A stretch of DNA of 64,000 nucleotides, taken from positions 62,001 to 126,000 of the forward strand of contig OU612073.1 in the NCBI GenBank assembly GCA_914767715.1, given 5' to 3'. The position numbers and the translations under genes were made by a program. The notes under the pieces are model-generated. The model was not told the origin of the DNA, made no database searches, and was given only the letters and a program-made list of their open reading frames with translations. Shown piece after piece: positions 52,764-64,000 of this stretch; position 1 is the stretch's first letter, and every line of letters begins with the position of its first letter. The DNA comes from Membranipora membranacea (Eukaryota > Bryozoa > Gymnolaemata > Cheilostomatida > Membraniporidae).

Positions 52764-54546
52764 TTATTCCAGGCTTTGCTTTATATCCTCCTTCCTGGTG
52801 AATGATAGTCCCGAGTAAAAAAATCTTTCATCTATATATTTATACTTCGGAATGTTTAGTTTATAGTTTTCAATCAAACATATTTAGGTGCTCGCCGTTT
52901 TTGCCTCATGGATTTATTTATGTAGATTAATAGAGTGGTATAATTTTTTTATGAAGGGGAGTTTGTAGTTGTGATATTTGAGGTTTATTTTTAGTGATAT
53001 TATGTTATCTTGATTTAGATATCGGTACTGAAGGTGTCCGCGGCACTTTGTGTTCTCTGAGCACTTAAAACCACCTTAGCAACAGCTCATAATCATAGGT
53101 ATACACAGTCATTGATTTATACGCTTATACTGTTGAAATATTCAAACGGCACCCGCAAGCATTCAGCTAGCTTTGTACGTTTTAATTGCCGATGAAAAGG
53201 AATTTAATTTCAATGTACTGATTTGAATCAATCATGCAATCTGCCCACAATTAGTTCTTGACTGCATATTGTAATATGATGAATATAATTTTCGCAGGAT
53301 AATATTAATGTTTTATGATTTAGATGTTATTACGTTATGTTATCACCTTTCTGTAGCAGTGCAGAGTTGGTTAGCGTTGTGTTAGAGACTCCGGTTAAAA
53401 AGCAGCAGCAGCGGTCACTCGCTGTCACCTGCAGCTGGGATTGGCTCAATGTCTGGTCATTTTATGACTTAGATTATAATCTTAAGGTGAGTGACTGAGA
53501 TTTAATTAGTGGGGTTCACCTCCCTGTTCATTGCTATACTTGTTGATGCAATGTCCGATAAGTCAGGAGACAGCAATCTGTGGTATACTGCAGGTTGGTT
53601 TTCTTGTTGTTTGTCACTTGGCATATATTTTATTCAGCTTTTTGTTTATGATTTGATCTGAGAGGCTTGGGTCCATATAACACAAGCTCCTTTATGCTCC
53701 CCTCATTTTTTCTCTTTGATAAACAGATTATATTTTATAACACAGCTTGCGTAGAGAAATTGATTAATTTCACCTTACATGATCACCACACAATATCCCA
53801 TCTCAGGTCACATGGTCACTACCATCAGATGTGATATTAAGTTTTAGATTTGTTTACATCTCAAGTATCACTTGAGACTGAATGCTCCATGTCGCTGCTC
53901 GGTGTGTCGCTGCTCCATGTAGTTGTGATGCCGGTGTGATATCACTGAACTGTTTGTTTAGTATTAGTTGCATTGATTGACCCCGTTTTGTACCATGTGG
54001 CACCAAGGCAGCATACTAAACTCTCCCTCACATAGTCGCTGCAGTAACTTATATCCATACAAGCGAAATCCCTACATCAAGATTTTTGGTGACAACAGGA
54101 AATTGAAATATGATCATGATGTTGTGTCACAACGAGGCATAGTAACCCTGCTTCATATCTAATTGAGAGCTGGGTAGGTATTTACTTGATATAGATATGC
54201 GGATATTATTCCTTGTTCTGCTATCTATGCCTCGTTTCATTTCGTTTTATATCTGAGGATGCAGTGTCAGTTTTATCATGATTTGAGAATAGTCAGCTGG
54301 GCTAAACACAGATGACAGAGTGAGGCGGGGGGGGGGGGGTAAGGAGGATTAAACTATAGAAGATTAGTGGTGTACTGAATATTTACATTCTGTGTTTTAT
54401 CTTACAGAGCTAGCCTTTCTATAATAAAACAGTGTGATATGTGATTAGTTACCGCAGAGAATAACAACAAGCAGGATCTTATTGTGTTATACTCATAATT
54501 ACTGCTGGATATATGATACATCTCTCTGTCGCCTAACATACTCAAC

Positions 54547-57500
54547 ATGCCAAAATCGAAAACCTCGATAGACAGTATGGAGTCGCGGTCTCCTAATTCT
54601 CTGCGTCAAGCCCGAGCGATGCTCACCAGCGCTATCAGCGGAGCTGAGAAGATGCTGGCTGGTATAGAGAAGCAGTTTTATGGTGGAAAAAATGGAAGAG
54701 CTGAGATTAGTAAAAAAGCACGACTTATAACAAAGGTGAGTGTAGCCTGAGGCAAAGAGGAGCAGGTGTTATTGCCTGATTCCCGTTTAAATGTTTGTTA
54801 CCTCTCCTCAGTTTTACTGAGTGAGAACCTGCTGAGATTAAAATAATAAACTATCGAGCATATCACACATATCAGCACCATATCATGTATGCACAGAGTA
54901 AGGAAATATCCTTACTCTGTCATGTATCCCTGAAGAGATTCAGGCTCATTTCTCTCTTTGTCTTGTTGATATTCAGATAATGAAGCAGGTGAACCTTAGT
55001 TGGATGACGGAGCCGATACACATAGACAGGTTAGCCACCAGAGCTCTATATAACGATACAGATGACTCTGATCTCACACCGGTCATCAGACAGATCAGAG
55101 AATTCTATGAGAAGACATGGAGAGCTGTACCCGGAGATCTACAACCTGTTATAGATAGGATAGAGCTTGTACTCAGGTATGCATGTACTAATAATACAGC
55201 TCTCCTCTCATACTTATACTCATAGTTATACTCAGGTAGGTATTAGACCAAGTTTGATCCAGTTGGCCTGCATTTGGATTTCCTCTCCTTCTATTGATCA
55301 GTAGGGGAAGCATCCTGGCCCACGCTTGATCTAGGTATGTAAGTACATGTAACTGTACTATACTCCTCTCATACACAGAGTATTTGCTTCTAAGGAATTA
55401 TCTCTGGAAGAACATTCACAAAAGTGATGTTTGGGCTTTGAGTTTATTCAGTTATAAAAATGAAATATTGAACAATTATGTCAATTTAGTGCGAGAACTC
55501 CCAAGTTCTCCGGTTTCACAAAAAGTTAAAAAAATGCAAACACAGTTGTGAGTTTTATCTTTTCTTGGCTCACGCTATGCAACGAGTGATCGGTTGTGAT
55601 CTAGCGCTCCCCTCCCCTCCTGGCAACTGGCATTCATAACAAGATGATACTTTTGTTTGGAACAATGATTGCCAGGTGTAAACAAGTACAACTGTTTTAT
55701 TCAGTAAACTTTGATCAGAGAGACCAGTGTGGAGACCTAATCGTGAAACTACTTTTTGTGATGTCAGTATATATTACTATTGTAGATATCTACGTCAGTA
55801 TTGTCCCCCCATGTATGATGATAACACGGATCCACACATTCAAATCTCTGTCGACTATCAACTAAAATATAAATCTCGCACTGCTGATATAAGAAAGTAT
55901 CTTGATCATGTGACCGGATTATTCGACAAGTTTAAACGAGGACAGATGTACTTGGATGAGATGAGCCAGGTATTTAACCTTTGGGTATCTACAGTACAAC
56001 CAGTGCTGAATCTTTGGGTATCTACAGTACAACCAGTGCTAAATCTTTGGGTATCTACAATACAACCAGTGTTGAATCTTTGGGTATCTACAGTACAACC
56101 AGTGCTAAATCTTTGGGTATCTACAGTACAACCAGTGCTAAATCTTTGGGTATCTACAGTTCAACCAGTGCTGAATCTTGGGCAATAATAGAGTCCAATA
56201 CACATTAAATTGAATATCTTCGTAAATTATTTTCATTTCTGTAATCTATTATGGCAACGAAACCCTCAAGCGTGTTTAATAGTTCTCCCCGTCTTTGATA
56301 CTGGCCTTTAGACAAAAATTCTTCAGGAACAAAACGAAGCCAGCGTGAGATTTTAATAGTCAAAATCATTGTCGTCATGGCTCAGTGTACTGGGTTCAAT
56401 TATTGAGAGAATTTAGTGATATTGCGAAAATGACATAACATAATTTCCCATAATTGATTTTGGGAAAATTAAACTGCTATCAAAATCAGTTATTACACTA
56501 TTGCCAAAAGTTTGACTTTATGAAATATTTTACAGACTCATTGAGGCTCAAGTAAATGAGTTGAAGTGGTACTTCTGCAAAATGTTAGTGTAATATTGGT
56601 GTATTTTGGATTTTTTTTGGAAGCTATCAATTGTGCTATTATTATATACTTATAATTTGCCAGTCAACATAAATGTTGAGATTTTTACAATCATATATAC
56701 AAATTTTTATTTGGCTGACAATTTCATCCTAGACGGATTGCTTTCATAACGTACCAAAAAAAGGATCGGGAAAAGGGAGAAAAATGATAGTTAGATCACG
56801 ATATACAATATACGATATACAATATTTTGTAAACTCATAGATTTAATACCTCATAGATTTAACAACTCATGAAATATTATGCATATTATTTATTACATTA
56901 CTGTATTATGTAGTCTGTGTCTCTTACTCTATCTCACATTTACTAATTTATATATTTGTCTGAATTCGTATATATGTATTATGTATGTAATATGTATGTT
57001 ATGTATTAAATATGTATTCTGTATGTATAGATATGTATAACATGGTATTTGTAGACAACACGAGAGTTTGCGATGAAGCAGGAAGCCGAGGATTGCCCGT
57101 TTGTTTTTGCTTTCTTTGAGGCCTGTGAGTGTCTGAGAGAAGCGATGTGCTCTGAACGCGATTGGCTAGTTGTGGCCAATGAATATACATATTTCCTTGA
57201 TAGCGAAGCAAAAGATTTATCTAACAGGAAAAAACACCTGCAAAACAAGGTTTGTCTACAACCTTGTGAATAAAAACAGCACATGTATGTATAGCCTCTC
57301 TTGACAAGCTTTGTTTGGTGGGGGGTGGGGAACCCACCGAACAAAGCTTGTCAAGACAGGCTAATCTGTGTAGTAATAGTGTATACCCATCTATAAGTTG
57401 GGCAGGGCATGGCAGTGATGACCTGCAGTGCCGTGATGGTTATCTTCAAGACCCGCTGGCTTATTTACCAGCTCAAGCAAACTTTCATCAACATGTGCTT

Positions 57501-60500
57501 TTCTATAGTCTGATAAAACAATCAAATAATTGTGTGCAAAATTCTTTGATGTTGAGTAAGAGGTAAGATTTAGATATCAATGTTATTGTTTTGTTTTGTT
57601 ACGTTATTGTTTTGTTAGAGACTGTCGTCGTAATAAGGCAGTATGTTTTTCTTTTGAATATAATCACCAATTAATAATGGACAAAACCTGCAAGGGTGGA
57701 TTAAATGTGTTTGCTCACTCTAATAGCCGACAGAAATCTAAGTTGTTTTAGACCCTTACTGAGAGGAGTGAATGATACAGAAATATAAACATGTGCCTTA
57801 AGTGCTCCTTGCAGGACAGTCTCTGTATTTACATAATCAAATTAGATTTTCAGATCTCTCTCAGTAATGACGCAGTGTATTTATATTGATCAGATTTTTT
57901 TGTAAATTGAGACATGATCTGATATCATTGAGCACCCATATAAAGCGTACAGTGAAACCAGCAATGAGCCAACAGTGGGTTAATCTTCAACACCTTTCAC
58001 GAATACACCGATAGGCCAAATGCCACATCGATGGTTATCCCCCCATCATTCTATATCATTTTAATTATTTTGTTGTTGAAGTGCCGACCGATCCTCTTTC
58101 TTCAGCCTCCCTTTAGTTTTAGTGGTTGTTCAATGAGTGACTGACTCTTAGTGAATGACTCAGAGCGACTGCCCCTGAGCACTTTGCGCAGCGCACCAAT
58201 CAATTTAGGTTGGTTATCTTTGCGCTGCAGCGACTGAACTAATTCAAATGTGCTTGAGTTCCCTGTTCTCCAGTACGGGTGGGGGTAACTTTTCAGTTTG
58301 AGAACTCAAGCACATTTGGACTAATCCACATGCTACGGAGCAGAGTAACTCGTATCAAGCAGCAGCAGTGTGGCCCCTGAGGTAATAGCTGACCCATAGA
58401 TTACTGTTTATTACTGATATCAGGCCATGAAGCAGCAGGACAGATATAACAAAGCTAACTACAGGCTGATTACTTTGAGTGAGGAGATAGATACACAGAG
58501 ATTAGAGCAGGCTTCTCTACAGAGTAAAGAGATGGAACTACTAGTCAGAGAGGAACTACTACTCGGCAAAGTAGGTCAAAGGTCAACTCTCTCATGTAAA
58601 CTCAATCATTCGAATCTGTGATGCTTGTCCTCCAATTGGTCGAGTTTTCTTCTCTTGGTTCATCATAAGACAACTACTTTATTGCACAGTTCAGTTAATA
58701 TATCATATTTGTTGTATTTTGTTATATATGATTATTTTATACTATACACATTGAGTTTACGCTCTGTATCTTGTACATGGACTTGTCGGTAACATACACT
58801 AAGTAAAAACAAAGTTTCTCACATCTCACACACAGTGCGCGGCTCTACATTGTTGCACAGCCAGCCCTTAACAGTGTTCGGGATGGTGATCCCCATCCCG
58901 AACACTGTTAAGGGCTGGCATTGTTGTTAAAAGTCCCCAAGCAGGATCACCAAAGAACACAAATTGTTAACACCATGCCGTGCGGAAGAGTCTGTTACAT
59001 ACCTTCACAAATTTCCGTTGTATTTGAAAATATAGGGGCCCCTTGGCAGTTACCAAATACACCAATGTATAGCTGCAGCCTCAAAAACATTCTTCATAGA
59101 GTTGAGGAAGGCTAATGATCATGCGCTCATTCCCCCCATGATCATTTGTTCCATTTACACTACTTAGTTCCTACTGGCTAACAAGTCATAAGTGATAACC
59201 ATAAGCCATTGTAGAAATTCTCCAATCTTTAATTTCCACACTTATTTGACTCTTGTGTCCAGGTGGCTGAGATGAGATTAGATTTTGATATAAAGGAGTT
59301 CCGTTTGGCTGAGATGAAAAGAACAATAAACCCAAAGACAGCTTCCCTCTCTACTCTCGACGCCATGAACAAACTGGCTGATGAGGTCAAAATTGAAGGT
59401 AAATAATAATAATTATGTAATAGCGCTGACAGCAGCGACAACCTCTGATTGAGGCTGATAATGCATCATAATAAGCTAGAATAATGTATAACGCTAAATA
59501 TTACAGTAATACTTTTAACAGGGGCTCCTCTACGTCTGAGCAAAGATGTAAAGTCAAAAATTCCTCTCAAACAAGTAATCTTGCTGGTTAAAATTTCCAC
59601 AATTCTAGCAAGTAGTATAAAACAGTTTGCTGGTCAAGTTTTTTATCAATAGGTTCCATTCTCTAAGTCCTAGATTCCGTAAAGATGTATGAAATGTGTG
59701 CATGACAGGACAACTCCTAAATATTTTTACAGGACAAATTCTGGCGGATATTCACAAAGAGCTGAAGCTGATAAAACTGAAGACAGCTCAGTTAGTGGAG
59801 AAGCAGACGAGCTTTAGGAAGATGACTTCAGATTATGATGAGCTGAATAAACAAGTCAAGTCTGATAATCGTAATTATCTCAGTACTCATAAAGAGCTTA
59901 TGACTATCTCTCATACCATAGAGCATATCAAGTATGTATATCAGTACACACAATTATAAGTTAGCATTGACTCCACCCTCAGGGTTGGACTGTGATAACC
60001 CCCTCTCCTCCCCAGCTTGTAGTCCTTGCTGTTGGTCACCCCTTGTTGGTTATCCTCTGGTTGGTTGGTTATCCCCTGTCCTGCTGATAATCTTTATGCT
60101 CATAAACCTTCCTGCCGGTAATCCTTCAGTGGTAAATCTTTGGTGGTATTCCCCGGTGGTACTCCCCTGGTGGTATTCTATGGTGGTATTCCCCGGTGGT
60201 ACTCCCCTGGTGGTATTCTATGGTGGTACTCCCCTGGTGGTATTCTATGGTGGTATTACCCTGGTGGTATTCCTCCCTGTTGCTAGTTTCTACACATATC
60301 AGTGTTGCTGATTCTTTTTCCTTATCCTACTTGTATTACCTTCTTCTGTTTCCTCCCAGTGATGCTCTGACCAGCTTTTAATCCGCATTGTCAATAATCC
60401 AGAGTTTGATGACAGTCAGTGTGGTGTTGCTGGAATTTCTAATGTATACATGTGCTAATCTTATCACGGAATCCCAAACTTGTCTCGCTACCAGAAGTAT

Positions 60501-61923
60501 ATCATTACACTTTTACAGGTACATGATACAGTACTTAGACACTCCGGATACAGCACAGAAGATATTCCTGGATCTACCTCGGCGACGTGAAGCTCTCGGA
60601 GTAAGTCGATCTCACGGTCTCAACATTCAGTCTTCCCCAGGTAAGTTCACACTGACCTCCAACCCCTGACCTGTGACCCCAGACCTCTGACTCTCTCTCA
60701 ACATTTATATACGAAAAAATATACTGAAGCATTTCATTACTTAGTTTTGTATTATATGGGTAATGAGATAATCGTGCGGTTCACACATTTATCGGGCTGT
60801 AATTTATTTGAAAAACTTATTGGATTGAAGATACATTTACTATTTCGTACCCAATAAGCCGCTAAGAATGACATCTTTGTATTGGTTAAGTTTGATTTAG
60901 TTTCGACGACTTATTAAGTATTCTAACATTCACTGGCCTCAAGACTTAGACTCAGACACGCTCTATATTTTTGTGTGGCTGACTTGTCAGGATGTTTCTA
61001 GGTGTGAACTCAAATTAAAATAAGATTAAGAGCCTAATCATTGAAAATTGTTCGCCTTTAACTGCCCTAAATTGGAAGTTTAGATAATAGAGTTTGTGAT
61101 ATATGATATACATATATTTATATGTATATATTTATAAAGAGGATATGATGGACAGAGTGTTTGATATAATCTCTGATAAACTGGGTATGAAGTGGGTAAG
61201 TTTATATCGGGAGTTACCCTTCTACCCGGCACGAGGAGCCAGAACTATAGAGTGTGACATCATCAAACTACAATCTGAATGTATGAGAGACAGTACAAGT
61301 AAAGAAGTGAAGAAGAGCCTAGATCATTGGAGGCGATTCCATACTAGAGCCAAGGTTATTATTATAATGTAATATTACTGTCGATATTAGCAGCACGATT
61401 AAGGCCCTCAGTCTGATCAAGATCTACATAAATTACGATTTTGAAGTATTTGAGCATTTGGACATCTCTATGATACATTGTTGTAAGTTTTAGTTCGTAG
61501 TCATTTATTGAAGACATATATATATATATATGAGTCTGTTGTGCCCCTCATCATTTTCACCGATTCCCTGCCATAAAAGGTCAGATAGACGTATCGTGTT
61601 TATTTGTTACCAATACTTGAACCTTCAGATTATTGCTAACACAATAAGCACTGTATTTCTTACAGGCGTCGGATCTTCTGCCAGTATTACGTAAATTAGG
61701 AGAACAGGATATTCTCGACAGTATAGATAACATCGTGAATCCTCCTCGTCCGAAGACTCCTGTCGTCGAGAGGCTACCTACATTCCTCGAGGATAAACTG
61801 ATACCTTATTATCAGCAGGTAGCGCGATACGATAATCTCAGACTGAGTAAGAAATCTCAGACTCCGGCACTGCCAAGTATACCAGCTGGTAAACAGATAA
61901 CTACCATCACCTCTACTAACTAA
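54547..61923 (+). CDS. Coiled-coil protein with C-terminal death domain
   Basis: Ten exons join without a phase break: 54547-54735, 54977-55176, 55786-55969, 57055-57249, 58424-58570, 59263-59398, 59733-59931, 60519-60600, 61142-61354 and 61666-61923, about 600 residues. There is no signal peptide. Residues 1-440 are helical and charged, with heptad-like stretches (for example HKELKLIKLKTAQLVEKQTS). The death domain spans about 445-545: DRVFDIISDKLGMKWVSLYR, then SLDHWRRFH and ASDLLPVLRKLGEQDILDSI match helices 1-2 and 5-6 of the fold. A Pro-rich tail follows (PPRPKTPVVERLP). Death domains pair with other death domains in apoptosis and innate immune signalling, so a cytosolic adaptor role is inferred. 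I know no vertebrate protein with this layout. The acceptor of exon 9 (ATAAAGAG) lacks a strong pyrimidine tract. Confidence 0.8.
55249..55335. repeat. Diverged copy of the RBBP4-intron palindrome
   Basis: The left arm AGACCAAGTTTGATCCAGTT, then GGCCTGCAT, matches the element at 23229-23320, and the right arm (CACGCTTGATCTAGGTA) is a worn inverse. It lies in the second intron of the death-domain gene. Confidence 0.5.
55975..56183 (+). repeat. 33-bp minisatellite in frame with exon 3
   Basis: Six copies of a 33-base unit start within ten bases of the exon 3 donor. The frame of exon 3 continues straight through, giving six NLWVSTVQPVL repeats before a stop at 56188. Every unit also contains GGTATC and CTACAG, donor- and acceptor-like words. 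Confidence 0.92.
57300..57355. repeat. Snap-back palindrome
   Basis: Arms CTTGACAAGCTTTGTTTGGT and its inverse at ACCGAACAAAGCTTGTCAAG flank a G-rich loop. It is in the intron after exon 4 of the death-domain gene. Confidence 0.85.
58245..58318. repeat. Snap-back palindrome
   Basis: Arms CAAATGTGCTTGAGTTC and GAACTCAAGCACATTTG are exact inverses with a loop of about 40 bases. It is intronic, just upstream of exon 5 of the death-domain gene. Confidence 0.85.
58861..58918. repeat. Perfect 25-bp-arm palindrome
   Basis: The left arm begins CCAGCCCTTAACAGTGTTCG and is repeated exactly in inverse after an 8-base spacer. It is intronic, between exons 5 and 6 of the death-domain gene. Confidence 0.92.
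60115..60272 (+). repeat. GGTGGTATTC minisatellite
   Basis: Words such as GGTGGTATTCTATGGTGGTA and CTCCCCTGGTGG alternate over about 150 bases in the intron after exon 7 of the death-domain gene. Overlapping frames here (Trp/Tyr/Val-rich) are shadows. Confidence 0.85.
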
Positions 61924-61994
61924 ACTCCTACTCACTAAACAAGCTCTTCTCAGTAAAGTGTAGTTTGATTGCGCTGAGTTAGCACCTTATCAGA

Positions 61995-62145
61995 GAGGCC
62001 ATACCATACAGATCCCTCTACTGTATAACCTCTGATACGCCCTCTACTGTATAACCTCTGATACGCCCTCTACTGTATAACCTCTGATACACCCTCTACT
62101 GTATAACCTCTGATACGCCCTCTACTGTATAACCTCTGATACTCT
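61995..62145 (+). repeat. 26-bp minisatellite in the 3' UTR
   Basis: Five copies of CCTCTACTGTATAACCTCTG followed by ATACGC or ATACAC, about 75 bases after the stop of the death-domain gene. Copies are almost identical, so the array is young. Confidence 0.93.
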
Positions 62146-63246
62146 TGTGGAATTAACAGTTATATTTATGTATATTTATTTTTATAAACTACCACCATCT
62201 AAAATACTGAGTGACCAAACCAAGTTGTGTTATTTCTTTCTTTTTTGATTTTATTTTTATATAATTGTTATAACTTACCTTTTGGATTTTATATACTCCA
62301 CCATAAGGAGGAATTTAACCAAGATAGAATTTTGTCAATTAAGATGCAAGATTTCACTATTATTGAGCTGCAATATTCCTGGTTGGTTATTGGCAGTCGG
62401 TAATTCTTGTGGTTTCTTCTAGGGCTGCATTTCAACATAGCATCTCAAAAGTATAAGTTCACAAGCATTCAATCAATCTTATGTCGAATGCACTATATTT
62501 CATACACTGTATGAGATAAGAGAGTTTAGTTCTGTTCCAAAATCCCCGATTCATTACACTAGAGAGTTTTGGACATTACTATCTGGATGAAGCAAACACT
62601 TTGACTTTATGCGAGTTTTGCCCTCTTAGTACCAGTGGCACAACTCCTAATTATTTGCAAGATAGCAAGCGGAGTGCAGCATGTTTAACCATAAGAAGGC
62701 AGCAATAAGAAATCCTTGCCAGTGTAACACCAGTTTATATCTGGAGAAGCTCTGACATGTTATACCATTGTGTGAAACAGAATTAACATCTACGTAAATT
62801 TTTAAAACATAACATTTTGAAGCACATTAACAGCAAATGCATTGGCTCTCTCTCTAAGTCCATTAGTTTAAAACATAATAACAGGATAAGATTAGTGATA
62901 GATGGGGGGGGGGGACATACAAAAAAAGATAGTTGAGTTATCCACTCTTATCTTGTGAAGGGATAACTCCTGTAGCATCCATGCTCACCTCGGGAGTATG
63001 GGACAGATGTATCCCAAATTCTCTGCTTCCCTCATTTTATATGCATGAGTTCAGTGCTCTTGAAATTCTGATGGGTAGGCCTCAATTAAAAAAAAATGAT
63101 TTAAGTAGATCTCATATCACACACCACATGCTCACACTGTCAATATCATCCACGACATATTATTCTTGATCAATATTGATTCAGGTTCAATGAACGGGTT
63201 CGCTTTGTCTTTGAAGGGTGTGAAAACCCTGGTACGATGCTCCACA

Positions 63247-63279
63247 AGCATGATTGATAATATTATTATCAATCATGCT
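63247..63279. repeat. Perfect short palindrome
   Basis: AGCATGATTGATAAT and its exact inverse are separated by three bases. It belongs with the other hairpins scattered through the window but shares no arm sequence with them. Confidence 0.85.
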
Positions 63280-63950
63280 ATTACAGTTCTATATTTCTGC
63301 AAAAAAAATTTCCCTGTTGTCTGTATTGCGGCCAGTTGGGCTGATGTTGACCCTGAGAGTAGAGCACCACAGAGAAAGAAGTCCACTTAGACCACACTGC
63401 ATACACATCAATGTTGGTCAACAATGATTATTGAAAATAACCGTATAGCTTTATAAGCGAAGAGCGTTTGATTTTTTGTTTGTTGAGAGATGAGCAATGA
63501 CAATCATGAAATATCTTTCTTTGTGAAATGAATGTATTGGAATGGATCATTGTTAGACCTTCTGTTTGTTTAGTTAGCTGCTCTACTAGTGAAGTTCAGT
63601 GATCTTGATCCTGCTCAAACCGGATCAATGGAATCTCAGTGATTGGTGAGAAGTCTTACTTACTGTGCAGAAGTTATCAATCATAACACTTTATGTTTAA
63701 TTTCTTAAGTATTTGAGATAAATTTATCTGAAGTTTAAGACGGTTGTAGGGAATCGATTTACTTGTCGACTCAATGTAGCGCTGCCTGCTGACTCAACCA
63801 TATGAGCTTCATTGTTTTGATTTAATCTTCAAGCGGCAGGCTTCAAAATTGTTAGTAATTGATTCAGTTATGAATGAAATGTCTACAGGATGAAAGACCC
63901 TCAATCACTATTGCATACATGATAATCAATTTGTTATTGTTTATTTACAG

Positions 63951-64000
63951 TCAGAGGATGACTCCAATATCAGTGAGATTTGTGTTCTCCTTGATCCTGA
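63951..64000 (+). other. Possible exon running off the window edge
   Basis: A T-rich acceptor (GTTTATTTACAG) is followed by an open stretch to the end of the window. One frame reads SEDDSNISEICVLLDP; another starts at an ATG and reads MTPISVRFVFSLIL, which looks like the beginning of a signal peptide. The two cannot be told apart without downstream sequence. Confidence 0.3.

Larger units (their letters stand above)
51117..54546. other. Intergenic region with a retroelement remnant
   Basis: It contains the 3' UTR of the coiled-coil gene, an RTE-like fragment at 52257-52763 and the probable 5' UTR of the death-domain gene. A candidate non-coding first exon ends at a good donor (CTTAAG|GTGAGT, 53485), and a second starts after the acceptor at 54407. 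Both are unproven. The ORF at 53977-54162 has no support. Confidence 0.5.
61924..64000. other. 3' flank, mostly unassigned
   Basis: It starts with the 3' UTR of the death-domain gene, including a 26-bp minisatellite at 61995-62145. No gene with support follows until a possible exon at the right edge. The ORFs at 62933-63169 and 63166-63390 have no splice or family evidence. A 15-bp-arm palindrome is at 63247-63279. Confidence 0.5.

Noticed and set aside
61995-62145. Regular repeats resembling a CRISPR array
   Set aside because: Units are head-to-tail with no spacers, in an animal 3' UTR. The same applies to the arrays at 46013, 49392 and 51325.

Overview
The window is nuclear DNA of an animal, AT-rich and intron-dense. 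All genes are split by GT-AG introns of about 100 to 2600 bases, and several encode proteins found only in animals. The animal cannot be named from this sequence. The coding style (compact genes, many death-domain and coiled-coil proteins, short introns full of palindromes and minisatellites) fits an early-branching marine invertebrate such as a sponge, but that is inference. Gene models were joined by hand from splice sites and reading-frame phase. Where every junction keeps phase I give higher confidence.

Layout. 1-4099: no convincing gene; a tRNA-derived SINE, a TA-flanked MITE and a possible DNA-transposon remnant. 4100-9084: a secreted, probably GPI-anchored Asn/Gly-rich protein (4100-7380, +), followed by a Thr-rich mucin-like terminal exon (8336-9084, +) that lacks its own start exon and may be an alternative 3' end of the same gene. 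9085-13816: no gene; one MITE. 13817-21009 (-): REPS1/REPS2 homologue (Ral/endocytosis adaptor, two EH domains) with two copies of a hAT-like MITE in its introns. 22160-27720 (+): RBBP4/RBBP7 histone chaperone, head-to-head with REPS. 29249-34423 (-): TAB2/TAB3-like protein with coiled coil and NZF ubiquitin-binding zinc finger, 5' end not found. 35.4-36.2 kb: a decayed LINE fragment and an orphan possible exon. 37296-38584 (+): small CCM2/ICAP1-like PTB-domain protein. 41372-42831 (-): small single-pass membrane protein with a repeat-bearing tail. 44636-51116 (+): secreted coiled-coil protein with three near-identical peptides flanked by dibasic sites, each on its own exon, and a 611-bp near-perfect palindrome in its first intron. 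52257-52763 (-): RTE-like reverse transcriptase remnant. 54547-61923 (+): about 600-residue coiled-coil protein ending in a death domain. 61924-64000: a 26-bp minisatellite, then unassigned DNA with one possible exon at the edge.

The genes do not form an obvious pathway. REPS (endocytosis), RBBP4 (chromatin), TAB2-like (TAK1/NF-kB signalling), the PTB adaptor and the death-domain protein are ordinary cellular signalling genes. The Asn/Gly-rich protein, the small membrane protein and the secreted coiled-coil protein have no family I recognise and are the best candidates for lineage-specific novelty.
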